A stretch of DNA of 64,000 bases from Artocarpus heterophyllus (taxonomy: Eukaryota; Streptophyta; Magnoliopsida; Rosales; Moraceae), in assembly GCA_025403435.1 (NCBI GenBank), contig CM046341.1, positions 24,391,725-24,455,724 on the forward strand, in the 5' to 3' direction. Shown here one piece after another: positions 25,441 to 37,375 of the stretch; the first letter of the stretch is position 1, and every line of letters starts with the position of its first letter. The notes below the pieces were generated by a model. The model was not told where the DNA came from. It saw nothing but the letters and a program-made list of their open reading frames with translations, and ran no database searches. The translations under genes and the position numbers were made by a program.

Positions 25441-28400
25441 TAAAAAATTAGACGTCGTTGCCAGGAAGGTGCCTTACTTTGGTAGGTTATTAAATTAAGC
25501 GGGAAACCAAGTAAGTACTCTATCCTTATCTTGTAAATATCGTAATATTGACTTTTTAATTTTTATATTATAAGAGAGTTACTATTCTCGTAGGTTGCTA
25601 TTAATATATACTATTCATGTCACTATTCTTAAAAATATGAAAAAAATCCAAAAATCTAAAAATTAAAAATGATAAAAAAGGACGGATGCTTGTCACTTAC
25701 TACTTTATTCGTTCCGGATAAAGAAAAGCTTAACATCTTGTCTTTTGTTTCACAAGTTTGTGTAATCATAAAATTTATTGGATTCTATCAAAAAGGCCCA
25801 CCATTGGGATGATACCACAACCACAAGGCTAAAATCCTTGCATAAGAAAGTTGAGAATTTTAAGTGTATCTAGTGTGAGCCCCCAACAATCTAGGAATCT
25901 GATTAATTAAGCATTATTCGACTTGAAATTTTTTCTTTAAACATTTTTAAAAATAAAATTTTCAAAAATAAAAAAATATTTTGGGAAATTCATCGACATT
26001 TTATTGCAAGTTTTTCTCAAAAGCACTTTGAAACCGCTTTATTTGAATAGGTCTCATTTCTACGGTTTTTCTTGGAATTATCTTTTAGAAATTTTCTATG
26101 ATGGATTAAGTCCTAAAACTAGAAATTGAGTAGAAAGAGGAGAAATAGCAATAGACGAAGCCTATTATATGTTGGAAGATATAGCCGAGTATGATTAGTA
26201 GAGATTGAATAGTTTTGAAACCGACTTAGGTTGGGAGAATATTTCAAGTTTTTTGGAACCTTGGACTGAAATTCAACTTAAGATTTTGGAGTCAACTTTT
26301 GAGCCGCAAAGTTCATTAGATACTTTAAATAGGGAGAGTTTAGAAATCCGAAGAAAATATTTAGAATTTGTGAAGGGTATGTTAGAAAACGAAGAAGCAT
26401 ATATGGAACTCACTTATTTTCATGAACAAACATTAAGAGATGAATGTGAGGGAGAGAATAAAGACTTCGCTGTAGAAAGGAAACAATCATCACCTTTAGT
26501 CCTAGGTTCTCCACCTTAGTTGCCACAAGAGTTCATCAAAGATCATTCTTTCCAAGATCCTATGTCGCCACCACCTCCTTCACCACCTCTAACATTGTTT
26601 TTAGGGACTTACCAAGAACGTAAAATGAGTCCAAGTTTCATAAGTTTAAATATTTCAAATTTTGTCAATCTTGAGGGCATGTTCACACAAGACCCTTATG
26701 TGGTGCCTTTGACACTTACTATAGGAGAAAGCCACTCTTTGATGACTGTTCACTAGGAGTGGAGTTGGAAGAAAGATTTGCCGGATTTAGAGCATCAAAC
26801 GATGAGAAAACACTTTCAAAGTAATATCTTTACCTTTCTTTATTTGTAATATATTTTGAAATATATTTTTCTGTGTTGTTGTGTACTATTTTAATTTTTC
26901 TTGTAAAATAAAAAATGTTAAAATTTATTTTGAAAATTTAAATTAAAGGCTATAAGTTTAATTTTTTATTTCAAAAATTTAAATTAAAGGCTATAATTTT
27001 AATTTGTTTAAAGTGGCTGAGTTATGGAAAGCTTCTAGAATACATTTTAACGAATTTAAGTTTGTAAATGCAATTTAATTGAATTTTAAATAAATTTTCA
27101 ATAATAAAAAATGTCAGTTTTTAATTTTAAATTTCTTTAAAAAAATCTTTGAAATTAAAATAGCTGAGATTAAGGAGAAGATAGTCATCGTGATTAGTAG
27201 GTACTTTGTATTTGTAGCCTCTTAAATCGCATTATGAAGAATTTGAAGATAAAAGTGATTTTAATATTCAAAAAAAAATAAAGTCTTGGGAATTTAACTT
27301 TTATGGACCCAGTGTATAATATATTGTTGTGTGTTTATTTTAGTTTGTTTAGTTTGGTTTGTTAACTCTATTACAGATCATCTCTATAGCTATGCAGATT
27401 TAGGTAATAGTTTTTCCTATTTGCACTATACATTGGGGACAATATACAATTTAGGTCATGAAAGAGGGTTGTGCTTCACTATTGTGCAAAATTATGCCAA
27501 GATTTTTTTATTTTTGCTCCAAATTTTTCATTTTTTGTGTGTTATTTTGTTAGGTTTTGTTAGCAAATCATTAAAAAATATAAAAAATGTTTTGTAAATA
27601 TTAGTTTCTTAGTAATTAACGTGTTCTTTTTTATTTTGATTTCTCAATTTCATATAATGTAATATCATTTTTCTTTTCTCTAAATAGTCTAACTTTATGG
27701 ACTCTCAAAATATAGTTTTATTTAATATTTTTATATGTTTATTTTTCAAAGTGTTTGTAAGCCATTCTTTTCACACACACTACAATGCTTAATTATGGTG
27801 GTAAGTCAAAGCTATGAATATTTGAGTTTTGTTATTTTGTAAAGATGAACAATTAAAGGCAGTAACATTTAACTAATTAATCAATTAAATGAATTAATAA
27901 ATTAAATGATAAATCAAAGTAAATAAAAAATATAAAGGAAGAAAAGAAATACAAAAAAAGCGCAGATAATAATAAAGTATATAAAGCTATAAATTAAGGA
28001 ATAAAGTTAGATAAGTTTAGTTTCGTAGCCTCTTTAACTCGAGTACGTAAGTTCTAAGGGATGCTTCAATACTTAGTATCTTAGGTCAACTGGTCTTAGA
28101 GTTATTAACTCAAAGCTCCCTCAATGGGTTATGGAGAAAGCTTAAGGGGGCTAGATGTTGCACCTTCCACAGCTATTGTAAAGTTTAATTTTTGTTTTAT
28201 ATTTCTACTCTTTAATTGTTCTACTTAATAATTTGAAGTGTTGCTGCCTGCAAGAGTGATTTGAAGCAAACTATCACAACGATTTATTCTTAATTTTTGA
28301 TGAAACTTCATAATCATTCATATCACTTGATTCACTAAGTTTGGCTTACATACATTTTGTTAAATAACCTATAAATTGTTTAAACAAAAGTTTTGTTTTG

Positions 28401-28527
28401 TTAATCGATTTAGCTAGATTAGTCAAATTATAATTAAATGGTATGCATTATGTCAATATCCAGTAAATCATTTCAAAATTCTATCGCTTTAATTGCTAGA
28501 AACTAGCAATAAGCTAGTTGGAGGGTG
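25441..28527 (+). mobile_element. Internal region of the non-autonomous LTR element, no pol
   Basis: 3.1 kb between the paired LTRs. Just inside the left LTR, GACGTCGTTGCCAGGAAGG (25452-25470) resembles the GGCGCCGTTGCCGGGGA-type sequence often found after the 5' LTR of Tat/Retand-like Ty3/gypsy elements. A short purine tract (GTTGGAGGGTG, 28517-28527) lies before the right LTR. No reverse transcriptase, integrase or protease motif was found on either strand. This organisation fits a large retrotransposon derivative (LARD) that depends on enzymes from another element. Lineage assignment is inference. Confidence 0.65.
26202..26756 (+). pseudogene. Acidic open frame in the LARD internal region, one in-frame stop
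   Basis: A single frame runs from after two stops at 26196-26201 to TAG at 26754-26756, interrupted once by TAG at 26517-26519. No ATG opens it. The first part (about 105 residues) is acidic and probably helical, with 'LGWENISSFLEP' and 'RRKYLEFVKGMLENEEAYME'. The second part has a proline-rich run ('PPPPSPP') and 'FLGTYQERK'. I do not recognise a family. Its place after the 5' LTR is where gag would be, so a relic gag-like or accessory product is possible. No zinc knuckle is present. Confidence 0.4.
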
Positions 28528-30596
28528 TGATAAGACTATAAAAGTATACATTTTACAAGGCTTAAATCATTTATTTATACTTTTATTCTTGTTAAACTCC
28601 TTAATTAATGTCATTTTTATGTTAAATAGTATTTTAGTATCTTAGAATGTAAATATGTTTAACAATGTGTTTTTAGTGTGTTTTTATGTTTAATAATATT
28701 TTTGCTAATTTTTAGCATCATTTTCATATGTAAAATATTAGTTTACTTTTAAATTAATCTAAATAGTAAAAATAATTAGTAATATTTTTAGTAATTTCTA
28801 AAAATATTTTTAAGTCTTAAAAGTCATATATATATGTCAAACCAAAAAAGGCTAGAATTTTAGAAGCTTGTCATTATTTTTGTGTAGTTTAGTGTAAAAT
28901 AAATATTTTTAAAAATTATTACATATATTATTTTTGTAAAACAATTAGTTTTGTTTCAATTATTTGATTTTAGATTTGAATTCTAGAGTAAAAAAAGAGC
29001 AAAACAGCATCAAAAGAGGCAAATTGGATAACAAAATACATTAAAATTCTAAGAAAATTTGAATTCTACAAGTGGAAGCCATGTGGCGAACTTCGATTGA
29101 CACGTGCATCACATGCATCGACAATAGGCACATCAGCAGCTAGAGTTAGGCCCATGTGTTAGGAGGAATCTCAGCTACGTTTGATTTTGTGTGTGCATTT
29201 TCAAATGCAGTTGGTGCTCCCTTGATCTTATCTGTTCATCTTAATATCTTACGGCCCGACTTTATCCAAGCTCAGCCCCATACGATGCCACATGGCTCTA
29301 TTTTCTTCCATAGTTAGTAGCTGTTGGATCGCTTGATTTACGCCTGAGATCACCCCACGCACGTACTGCCCGCGACCGCGTCGCACTAAAAAATAGCTAA
29401 ATATTCGCCCATTAAAGAATGCTAAACCACATGGAAAAAGGAGGCAAAATTTTTGAAAAAAGAATCACAACTCTTCTTTAAAATCATCCGAATATAAATA
29501 ATATAAAATATTATTATAAAATCTTTATAGTGAATATTTATTCATTATAAAAGGGGGTGCTCCCCTCTTTATTCGGTAGATTTCACCCCCTTCTTTGTTT
29601 CTTTTTCTTCACTCAACAGTCTCCCCTTTAGGAGGAGATACTGTTAGAGCACTCATTTGACCCCATTAAAAATAATAAAATAATGCCTAAATCAGTGTGG
29701 AGAGTCTGTGAGGCAGAGAGATGATCTTATATGTATAGTACTCTAGTACGGTTTTTAATTCTATATTTATATTGTAATGCTTATATTTTTTTTGGAATAT
29801 TTTCTATGTTTTTAGTCATTATTCTTAATGTTTTTATGCTGCTTAATTCTTGTATAAATTCAATCATGCTTTCTTTATGTAATTCAATTGTGTTGCATAA
29901 TTAATATTAATAATACAAAAATCATGCATGTTTATTAAGTTGAGTTTTTGTTACATTATTGACATAAATTGACGTAGTAAATGCTTGGTAATGCTTGATT
30001 TATTGTCGACAAAGTATGATATAGTGTATCTCACACCATTTAATATGACGATGTTCTGTCGGAATTAATACAAAAAATTATTCCATTAAAATATATTAAT
30101 TTTGATTTGTTATTATCTTTTCTACCCTAAAATTATGTTAATTATAATTGTAGTAATAGCGATTATAATTTTCATAGTTAATGCACCTATTCATTAGTGA
30201 GAGATGATTATTTTGCTACTTTTTATATGAAAACTCTTATTGCATTATAACTTGTTATATTGTCGAGTTGCTGTATTCCATTAAAATAGTAAATGTGCTT
30301 GCTATTAATGGGAAAAGATATAAAAATCAAATACTTTAGATAGTTATTATTTAGAATTAATTTCCATACTTGTTACAAAACATATGAGTGATTCTCGAAA
30401 CCTTACCTTGTTAATTTTACGTTTTAAATTTTAAATCAAAAAAATCACAAAAATATTTATTTTACTTTAAACTTTATTTTGAAAAACTACTTGCCCTTTT
30501 GAACATTTATTTTTATCAATATCTCAAGTTACAAATTTTTCAACTCCTTTCTATACTACACACCTCTGTGTTTAAAGAAACATTTTGGGGTGCACA
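28528..30596 (+). repeat. 3' LTR of the non-autonomous LTR retrotransposon
   Basis: Starts TGATAAGACTATAAAAG and ends near GGGTGCACA, co-linear with 22994-25440. It lacks the internal duplication seen in the left copy. A clean 5-bp target duplication could not be identified at the outer edges, which may reflect age or boundary errors of a few bases. Confidence 0.75.
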
Positions 30597-30871
30597 TCAA
30601 AGTACTACACACGACTATTGTTTTTCAAACACCAGTTTTCGTTTTAAACTTGATGTGATGTTTTATTCTCGTTTTAGCCCTTATGTTCCAAATGCCAGTT
30701 TGAAACTACCGTGTAAACCATAAAGTTTTGAATCCATAGTTCAAACCATATAGTTCTAATCCACACCATTCTAGACATGCGCACCAAATGAACCATTAGT
30801 TATTCCCCTGCCAAAAAAAAAAAAAATTTCCTTTTTCTTAAAAACTATATTGTGAAATGGAAAAAATTGCA

Positions 30872-31662
30872 ATAAGACCTTCTCAAAGGACTTATTGGTA
30901 AGACCCTTTTCTTTTTTGATGAGGCTTTATTTTTAGCCTTTAGATGAAAGATCTATGGTCTAAAATTGCACTCCCACATAAAAAAAATAGACACAACCAT
31001 ATATAATCATAAATTCCAAAAACAAAAAATATTTAAATAAAAACCTCCAAAAGAAAAGAGTCCGTCAGTGAGATCTTCTGGCAGAAGGGTGACAGGGAGA
31101 TCGACTATCGACTTACGATGCCAACCGATGGTTCGGGGTGGTGGGTGGACTGAAGGGGGGCACACGACAGCTTCGGATCCAATGCCTTCATCGGAGTTGT
31201 GACGGTTTGCAATTTCAACGATCTCAGTTGCGACCAAATTGCCACCTCCATCACAGTCTTGGTAGACAGCCGATTGAGGGGGTGAGTGGCTTGTGGGAAC
31301 CTACAAACATCGCAACAAATATGCAACCCATGGGAGGCAATCCCGATTCGCAAAGTTGTCGATCAACACGGGTCCAATCTTAATAAGATTGGCTTATGTC
31401 ATTGATCGGGCTAGTGGACCTAGTCACAATGACTACGGATTGTGAACCCAGTCAAGACCATGACTCGTCGTCATCGGTGAAGATGAAGGAGATCTGATCT
31501 CCTCTTTTTTTTTTTTTTTGGGTTTTTGAGTTTTTAATAAATTAGATTGGGTATGGGTAGATTCACTAAAAGCTATGGTGAGCTTGTTTATCTTCAACCA
31601 TTGGATGTAGATCTAATGGCTACTAAATGGGACTTATCAATAAGACCTTTTAGTGGGTCTTA
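30872..31662. mobile_element. Terminal-inverted-repeat element with GC-rich core, 0.8 kb
   Basis: The left end TAAGACCTTCTCAAAGGACT and the complement of the right end (TAAGACCCACTAAAAGGTCT) align over roughly 35 bp. A second inverted stretch follows at AGCCTTTAGATG (left) and AGCCATTAGATC (right, complement). The flanks AAAAAATTG and AGAAATTTG match at 7 of 9 positions, a weak hint of a 9-bp Mutator-type duplication. The core 31050-31480 is GC-rich and carries short frames on both strands that match nothing I know, so it could be captured host sequence. Confidence 0.5.
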
Positions 31663-32907
31663 AGAAATTTGATTTAGAGTTTTTATAAGAAAGAGCAATA
31701 AGTTTTATGCATGCATGACTTTATAATAAAAAAAAAAAAATTATGCAAATTCCCTACTAGTAGTTGGAAGATAGAAAAATAATTTTTACTCTTTATCTTC
31801 TACAATTGAAAGATATTGGTTGGGTACACTCCGTGGGATCTAATCAGTTTTGCAAATAAATTGAATAAATTACAGATGAATTCTCAAAATAGAATGAATT
31901 TGAGGTTCACTTTTTTTTTTTTTGTTTTTCTGAGGTGGCACTTTCTTACTAGCCAAACAATTGACCAAAATGCAATCTTAAATCCTATTTTTATTTCACT
32001 TTTGCATATATCTTTTGAGTTCGTATTACCTTAAAAATATCCTGTGGTAATGTTATGGACATAGATCGTTTAATTTTCATCATATTAACCATCAAAAAAT
32101 TGTCATCATATTAGCATTAGCGTTCTACTACATGAAAAATAATGTTGAGTATTAAAATACTGAGATAAAAAATTGGTTTAATTTTTTACGGCATAGAAAT
32201 GATTTGGTTTATTTATTTATTTATTTATACTATTGTAGGATTGTCAAGTTAGTAAGTAATTATCAAAAGTAATTATAAAATGCAATATTTATTTTAGGGA
32301 AAGACTATGTTGAGAAACACTAAAATTCCACACCGGTAGAATACAAGAATATAGACTTTTAGATTAAAGTCAACAGCTTAAATTATGCTGTTTATAAAAG
32401 CTAAAATATAACCTATCACATCTAAACAAACATTCTTTTTATATCAATTTTTACCCAAAACAAATCTCAACAATTGATCTCATAAAAGGTTTAAACTTAA
32501 CCTTGATTCCAAAAAAAAAAAAAAAAAAAAACCTAATGAAACACATCGGAGCAAGAAAGATGAAAAATTGGCTTCCCAAGATGAACTAGTTTCCAAAGAT
32601 AGTTCAGCAGGTGATGTTAATGGGATTTTGAACTCCCGATCTCATAGACTACATGGAGAATCAGAATCAGTTGCTTCGTGTCCCAAATGAGCGCGCCTTT
32701 GAAGCCCTGCAATCTACGTATCAAAGACTCACCCAATTGCTAATCTCTATCCTCTTGGTCCCAGCTCCAGTCCATGTTCTTCAGCCGCCAGATCAAGTTT
32801 GGGTCGCGCGACGTACGGCTTCTATTCGTCCATCCTTTGCAGGCATCACAGTGGATCACACAGTAAAATCAGCACAATCTAGAGCCGATTCACGCGTGAG
32901 AAAAATG

Positions 32908-32966
<59 letters not shown>

Positions 32967-33100
32967 AATTTTAAATAATTAAGGAGGCCAAAAATTATTC
33001 TAAAAATTCAAAGTTTCTCAAATTGCTATCCTATTGATTTGCAACCTAAAAAAATCTAAATAAAATAATAAAAATAAATAAAATAAAGGTGAAAAGTCAA
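31663..33100. other. AT-rich intergenic DNA with a long (AT)n microsatellite
   Basis: No gene is supported. A plus-strand frame at 32653-32982 begins in a slightly GC-richer patch (32590-32900) but runs into the microsatellite. Long A and T runs occur at 31505-31520, 31728-31740 and 32511-32530. Confidence 0.5.
32911..32964. repeat. (AT)27 microsatellite
   Basis: An uninterrupted 54-base AT dinucleotide array, the longest pure simple repeat in the window. It is likely to vary in length between individuals. Confidence 0.97.
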
Positions 33101-33104
33101 GTAA

Positions 33105-34145
33105 ATAGTATATTTTCCTCTACTATAAATACCCTCTTCGATGCATTATAATTCACACCATTCTCCATAATTTGGAGTCAATTCTCTTTTTTTCTCTCTT
33201 CTCAGGCTAATTTTCTCTTAGTTTTAGTTTTATGTTTTTGTAAAATACTTCTAGTTTCTATGTTGTGAAATAGTTGTGCTTAGTAAAATTATGTGTGTTT
33301 TCACCTTTAATATGACTTTCTAAATTTCCTTTTTGCTAAGAAGGAATGAGAAAATTCTGGTAAAATTAAGGTAAATATTTCTAGTTTTTCATAGTTTTCT
33401 AAGTTGTTATTATATCAAAATCATTATTAGAAAACTTATGATTTTCATGTTAACTTAATTAAAACTCTTACAAAATTAAGTTCTGATTTATCATAGACAT
33501 AGGATGGTGCGAGTAATGCTTAGAAATACTTTGATTATTTGTAGACATAGATTGGCATGGTAAACATTTAACTGACAATTTTGTTGGTAATTTTAGCTAG
33601 TTAATTTTGAAATCAAATATATTTGTTAAAAATGAGTTTTTAATGCATTATGGATATGAATTAGTACATTCAATGATTTGTAACTTTTGATTTATTATAA
33701 ACAAAAGATGGCATATTGCATACTTAAGCCATTTTAATAAATAATTTTAGAAAAAGTAAAACATATTTAAGTTAATTGCCAAAATAGAACCTTTAATCCT
33801 CTACATTGTTAAAATTGTTGTTTCTTCCAAGTTAAATTGCACTTATTATTAAAGTTCTATTTACCATTCTAATTTAAGTCACATTTCTTATTGTTGAAGT
33901 TTCAAAAATCACAAAAAAAAGCTAAAAATGGAAAAAGTAAAAAATATGTAAATATTATAAATAAATTTAAATAATTAACTTTAATCTTCAAAATTTTCAG
34001 CTAAAACTAATATAACTAATATATTAGATCTTTGTAATACATTTTCCTTATAGGATCGACCTTGGATTCACCGAGTTTTGTTACCTAGACAACCTTCTAT
34101 TTGAGGTTATCAAATTTACACTTTTAAACCCCGCAGGGTGGAATC
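33105..34145 (+). repeat. Probable partial LTR of a Ty3/gypsy-type element
   Basis: A TATA-like ACTATAAATACC at about 33122 is followed by CT-rich transcript-start text (33170-33215). After an AT-rich stretch it ends in GGATCGACCTTGGATTC (34053-34070), a wording typical of the 3' part of long gypsy LTRs. No partner LTR was seen, so this is a solo or truncated LTR at best. Confidence 0.35.
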
Positions 34146-34399
34146 ACTTAAAACCACTTGCTCCTCACTTGACCCTTTCTATTAATTAAACATTGCCACA
34201 TCACTCCCAATTTCTAGCTTATCAGCAAAATGGGAAATGAAACTTTCATGAGTTGGGGTGATATGAGATCCTTCTAATTTAAAAATTTGCACTTATGAAG
34301 GAATCCATTACCACTACTGATTTCCCCCTAAAATTTCACTCCATTATCGACTCGATTCTTTGACCTTCCTCTACTGCCGCCACTGCTCTGACCACCATG

Positions 34400-35312
34400 G
34401 TGGCCACCTTTCCGCCCTTCTCTATACCCGAAAAAAGACTTCTCCGGACCTTTCACTGTCAGCCAGTGCCACACATGGGTTCCACCGTAGCATCCTTAAC
34501 TTGCTCAGAAGCTGTCAGACATTCTCTCAAAATATGGCAAAATTTACCACATCCATGGAAAAAATCCAGCAACCGCTAATACCGCATATCAGAGTAGACA
34601 ATAACACTATTATTTCCCAACCTCACTCGAGCGATGCGCCTTAGAGGTTTTGTAATATCCAGAGAAACCTGGGTTCGCATAAACCCTCCCAAACATTTCC
34701 CTGATCCCTTCAATTCCACATCTTTACAGATCCCAATCACATTTCCTATTGCCTCCCTTGTGATCTTATTCCGACCGTCCAATAGGAAACAATGAATTTG
34801 TACCCCAAAACAAGTGAACTATATATCAATATTGTCACTGGACTATTCCCCATCATTATCTTTGAGCACCAACCTGAGATTTGTCAAATGATCAATGCTT
34901 CATTGATAAGAAACGATCCATATCCTTCAATTTGCCGAAAGAAAACAAAAAAATACCAAGTTCTATTTCATTAGTCTCAAAATTGCCAGTCACATTCTGT
35001 AAGAACATGACCCGATCCTTTAAAGCGTGCTGATTGAAGGGCTTTTTTGTGACAAACCTGATCAACAATCTAGAGCCAATCTCTTGTCTTCCCCTATCCA
35101 TTTCCTCATCATCTATACAAACAACATCCTCCTCTTCCGCTGTAATGGAAAGCATTTTTTACCTGTTCATAATGTCCTTCATTGTCGGAATAAGACAAAA
35201 GAGATCGAGAAGATGAAGATCTATCACTGACTCGTGGGATAGGGTGTTGCCTCTTAAAGATGAGAGTTTCTTTTCTTTTCTTTTCTTTTTTTTTGGGGGC
35301 CATAGATTGCAA
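34400..35312 (-). pseudogene. DUF4283 / zinc-knuckle protein remnant (LINE ORF1-like)
   Basis: Minus-strand frame 35155-34892 has 'RLLIRFVTKKPFNQHALKD' and 'ELGIFLFSFGKLKDMDRFL', the signature of the DUF4283 domain found in plant LINE ORF1 proteins. Frame 34782-34576 continues with 'GKCLGGFMRTQVSLDITKPL', which in this family leads to a CX2CX4HX4C knuckle. The knuckle itself, near 34530, reads 'HGCGKFCHILREC', with its first cysteine lost and a stop just before it. The N-terminal piece is frameshifted near 35130. No endonuclease or reverse transcriptase follows, so this is a truncated LINE or a retro-copied member of the family. Confidence 0.75.
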
Positions 35313-35520
35313 ACATAGAATTTAAATCAAAATGCATATTGTTTGAAATGGAATGCTATAAGAGAATTTTTTGGGCCACGTTGTTGTACCCACTTTATAA
35401 GAATCGTCTTATCTAAATCTTGCACGTAAAGTTTATCGGTGTGTTCCGAATGTAAACTCCTTGATTTTTGAAGAAATATTTTCATCTAGTTATTGTTGTT
35501 TTTTTTTTCAAGTCACTATT

Positions 35521-35632
35521 AGGGTGTTTGGCACAACGACTCAAATTTATAAGTTTGAATCATGCATAGTATAAAACACTCAGTAGCTATAGTACTTTGA
35601 ATTTGGTTTGAGCACTTTTTCTAAACACAGTG
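35521..35632. mobile_element. Small MITE-like element with GTGTTTGG ends
   Basis: Begins AGGGTGTTTGGCACAACGACTCAAA and ends with text whose complement reads GTGTTTAGAAAAAGTGCTCAAA. These are imperfect inverted ends of about 25 bp. It shares its GGGTGTTTGG start with the clearer element at 36301. Confidence 0.45.
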
Positions 35633-35690
35633 TATTTAACAAGAGAAAATTAGGTGCATTCCACTAAATTTTAGTGGCTTCAAATTCATA

Positions 35691-36170
35691 TGATAAGTGC
35701 ATAATTTGACATATTTTCCTATCGCTCTTATTTGTATTTATTTTGTTAGTTTTTTGGGTTTTCTTGTGTTTTGTATTTTGTAGGCATTTTATTATCAAAG
35801 AATAAAAAGAGGATGAAAATAAGGATTATGGAACATTAAAAATCATATCTACAGTTGTCCTTACCCCCTAGAGGCCGTAGGACGAGTTTCAAGTACGAAA
35901 CAATGAAACAAAAAAAAAAAAAGAGCGGTGGCTTGCGCCCCAGCACCAAGGGGCAAAGAGATGATGCTATAGCTCCTGTTTCTAGCACTGCAGCGCCTGG
36001 AGAGTGTTGATTCACATCATCAAAGCAAAATACATGTCCTCAAGCAGAAAAATGGCATCCTCACTCATTTGGTCGGCTTTGACTCTGAATTTTGGTCCAA
36101 AAAAGGGTCAAAACCTCAATATTTTATAAATACCATGTATTAGAACACAAAACGTAAAATAATATAAGGG
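35691..36170 (+). repeat. LTR-like fragment (TGATAAG start)
   Basis: Starts TGATAAGTGCATAATTTG, a wording common at the start of Athila/Tat-type gypsy LTRs. A GC-richer middle follows with GCGCC/CTGCAGCGCC words (35925-36010), then a TATA-like TTTTATAAATACC at about 36123. The fragment ends soon after. No internal region or second LTR was found. Confidence 0.4.
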
Positions 36171-36300
36171 AATAGGTAATAGGATTAGGAAGTAAAGTAA
36201 ATTAATAGTAAAGGGATCATTCATTTCTTATCTAGTGTTTATTTATTTATTTGATGATGTAGTAAGAAATAATCCTATTCTCTTTTTAGTGTTTATTTAT

Positions 36301-36477
36301 AGGGTGTTTGGAAGGGTGGTGAGAACTAGTGGTAGGAACCACTTTTACTGTAGCATGTGAGAGTTTTATACTGTAACATATTTTTTTATTGTTACTGTAG
36401 CATGTGAGAGCTTTACACTGTTCATAACTGAGATTGTGGTGGGAACTGAGCGGTTCCCACCACTGCCAAACACCCCC
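36301..36477. mobile_element. hAT-type MITE, 177 bp
   Basis: Left end AGGGTGTTTGGAAGGGTGGT; complement of the right end GGGGGTGTTTGGCAGTGGTGG. The inverted ends extend to GAGAAC/GGGAAC (about 25 bp). The flanks TTATTTAT (36293-36300) and TTATTTAG (36478-36485) match at 7 of 8 positions, as expected for the 8-bp hAT duplication. Internally the word ACTGTAGCATGTGAGAG is repeated twice. Non-coding. Confidence 0.7.
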
Positions 36478-36840
36478 TTATTTAGGAATACAGATCTTAT
36501 TCAATATAATTACTAAAATATCTTTTTAATATAATTGATAATGAAATAATAATATTTGAATTTAGACATTTAAGTAAATGTGACATTTATTCTCTTTGAT
36601 TGGGAATTATTGCTAAAAGGTGTGAGACTATTGTCATTCTATTTTCTTATTCCCTATTTGTGTGGGGCCTACAAAACTCTCATTACTTAATTTTATAAGT
36701 AAATACATTATTTAAAAGGAAAAAGAATCAATCTACTTTCTCTTTCTTTTTGGTACAAAGTAAACATGTCTTTTGTGTTTTGTTCATTGTATTGTCTTTA
36801 GATTAAAAACCCTCTTTTATTGATTAATAGGGTTCTTAAC

Positions 36841-36971
36841 TCTTAGTTAGAACTAATTGGTTCTAACCAACAAATAATGTAAAGCTCTCACATGTTACAG
36901 TAAAAAGAAAAAAGTTGTTACATTGTAAAGCTTTCAAACTTTTTATTCTAATCACACTTCCCAAACATTCT
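36841..36971. mobile_element. Second, inverted and decayed copy of the 36301 MITE
   Basis: Read on the minus strand, it contains the ACTGTAACATGTGAGAGCTTTACA core and a GTTTGGGAAGTGTG end that match 36301-36477. It lies 0.4 kb away in the opposite orientation. The two copies could pair as a hairpin in a transcript or single strand. Confidence 0.6.
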
Positions 36972-37088
36972 ATAAATAGAATCAATAAAATACAAGAAGA
37001 GAGAACAAGGAGTTCTCTAGAGAATAAAGAAAGAAAAAAAGGAATTTGAAATAAAATAAGGAACAAAAATAGTATAGCATATTAGATT

Positions 37089-37375
37089 TGTTAGACGTGT
37101 ATGCTATAAGGAGTAAAAATGTAATATGTTTTTAAAGACATTTTTATCAATAAAGAATTTATTTATTATTAATATACCAAATTCTGTCCTTTTTATGTTT
37201 ATATTTGTTGAATGTATGTTAAGCAAACAATAGTCTAAGACTGTCAGACTAAACCTTTAAGAATTAGGCATATGATGGACATATTATGCGGAAGACACGA
37301 TTCTTAAGGTGACGGTCTAAAACATAAGATCTGCAATCGGGGGAATAAAGTTAGGCGCTTTATTCTGTTGGAAAA
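37089..37375 (+). repeat. Element C 5' LTR, first part (split by element A)
   Basis: Starts TGTTAGACGTGTATGC and matches the first 280 bases of both LTRs of element B. It stops at TTTATTC, where element A begins. The same LTR resumes at 55335 with TATTCATGCAAAGATTG. Element A therefore sits inside this LTR. AGATT (37084-37088) would be C's own left target duplication; its partner is not in the window. Confidence 0.92.
37371..37375. repeat. Target duplication of element A, left copy (TATTC)
   Basis: TATTC at 37371-37375 is repeated at 55335-55339, immediately outside the two ends of element A. Removing A and one copy restores an uninterrupted LTR that matches element B's LTRs. Confidence 0.92.

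Noticed and set aside
32653..32982. 109-codon frame
   Set aside because: Its last third is translation of the (AT)n microsatellite and the rest matches no family.
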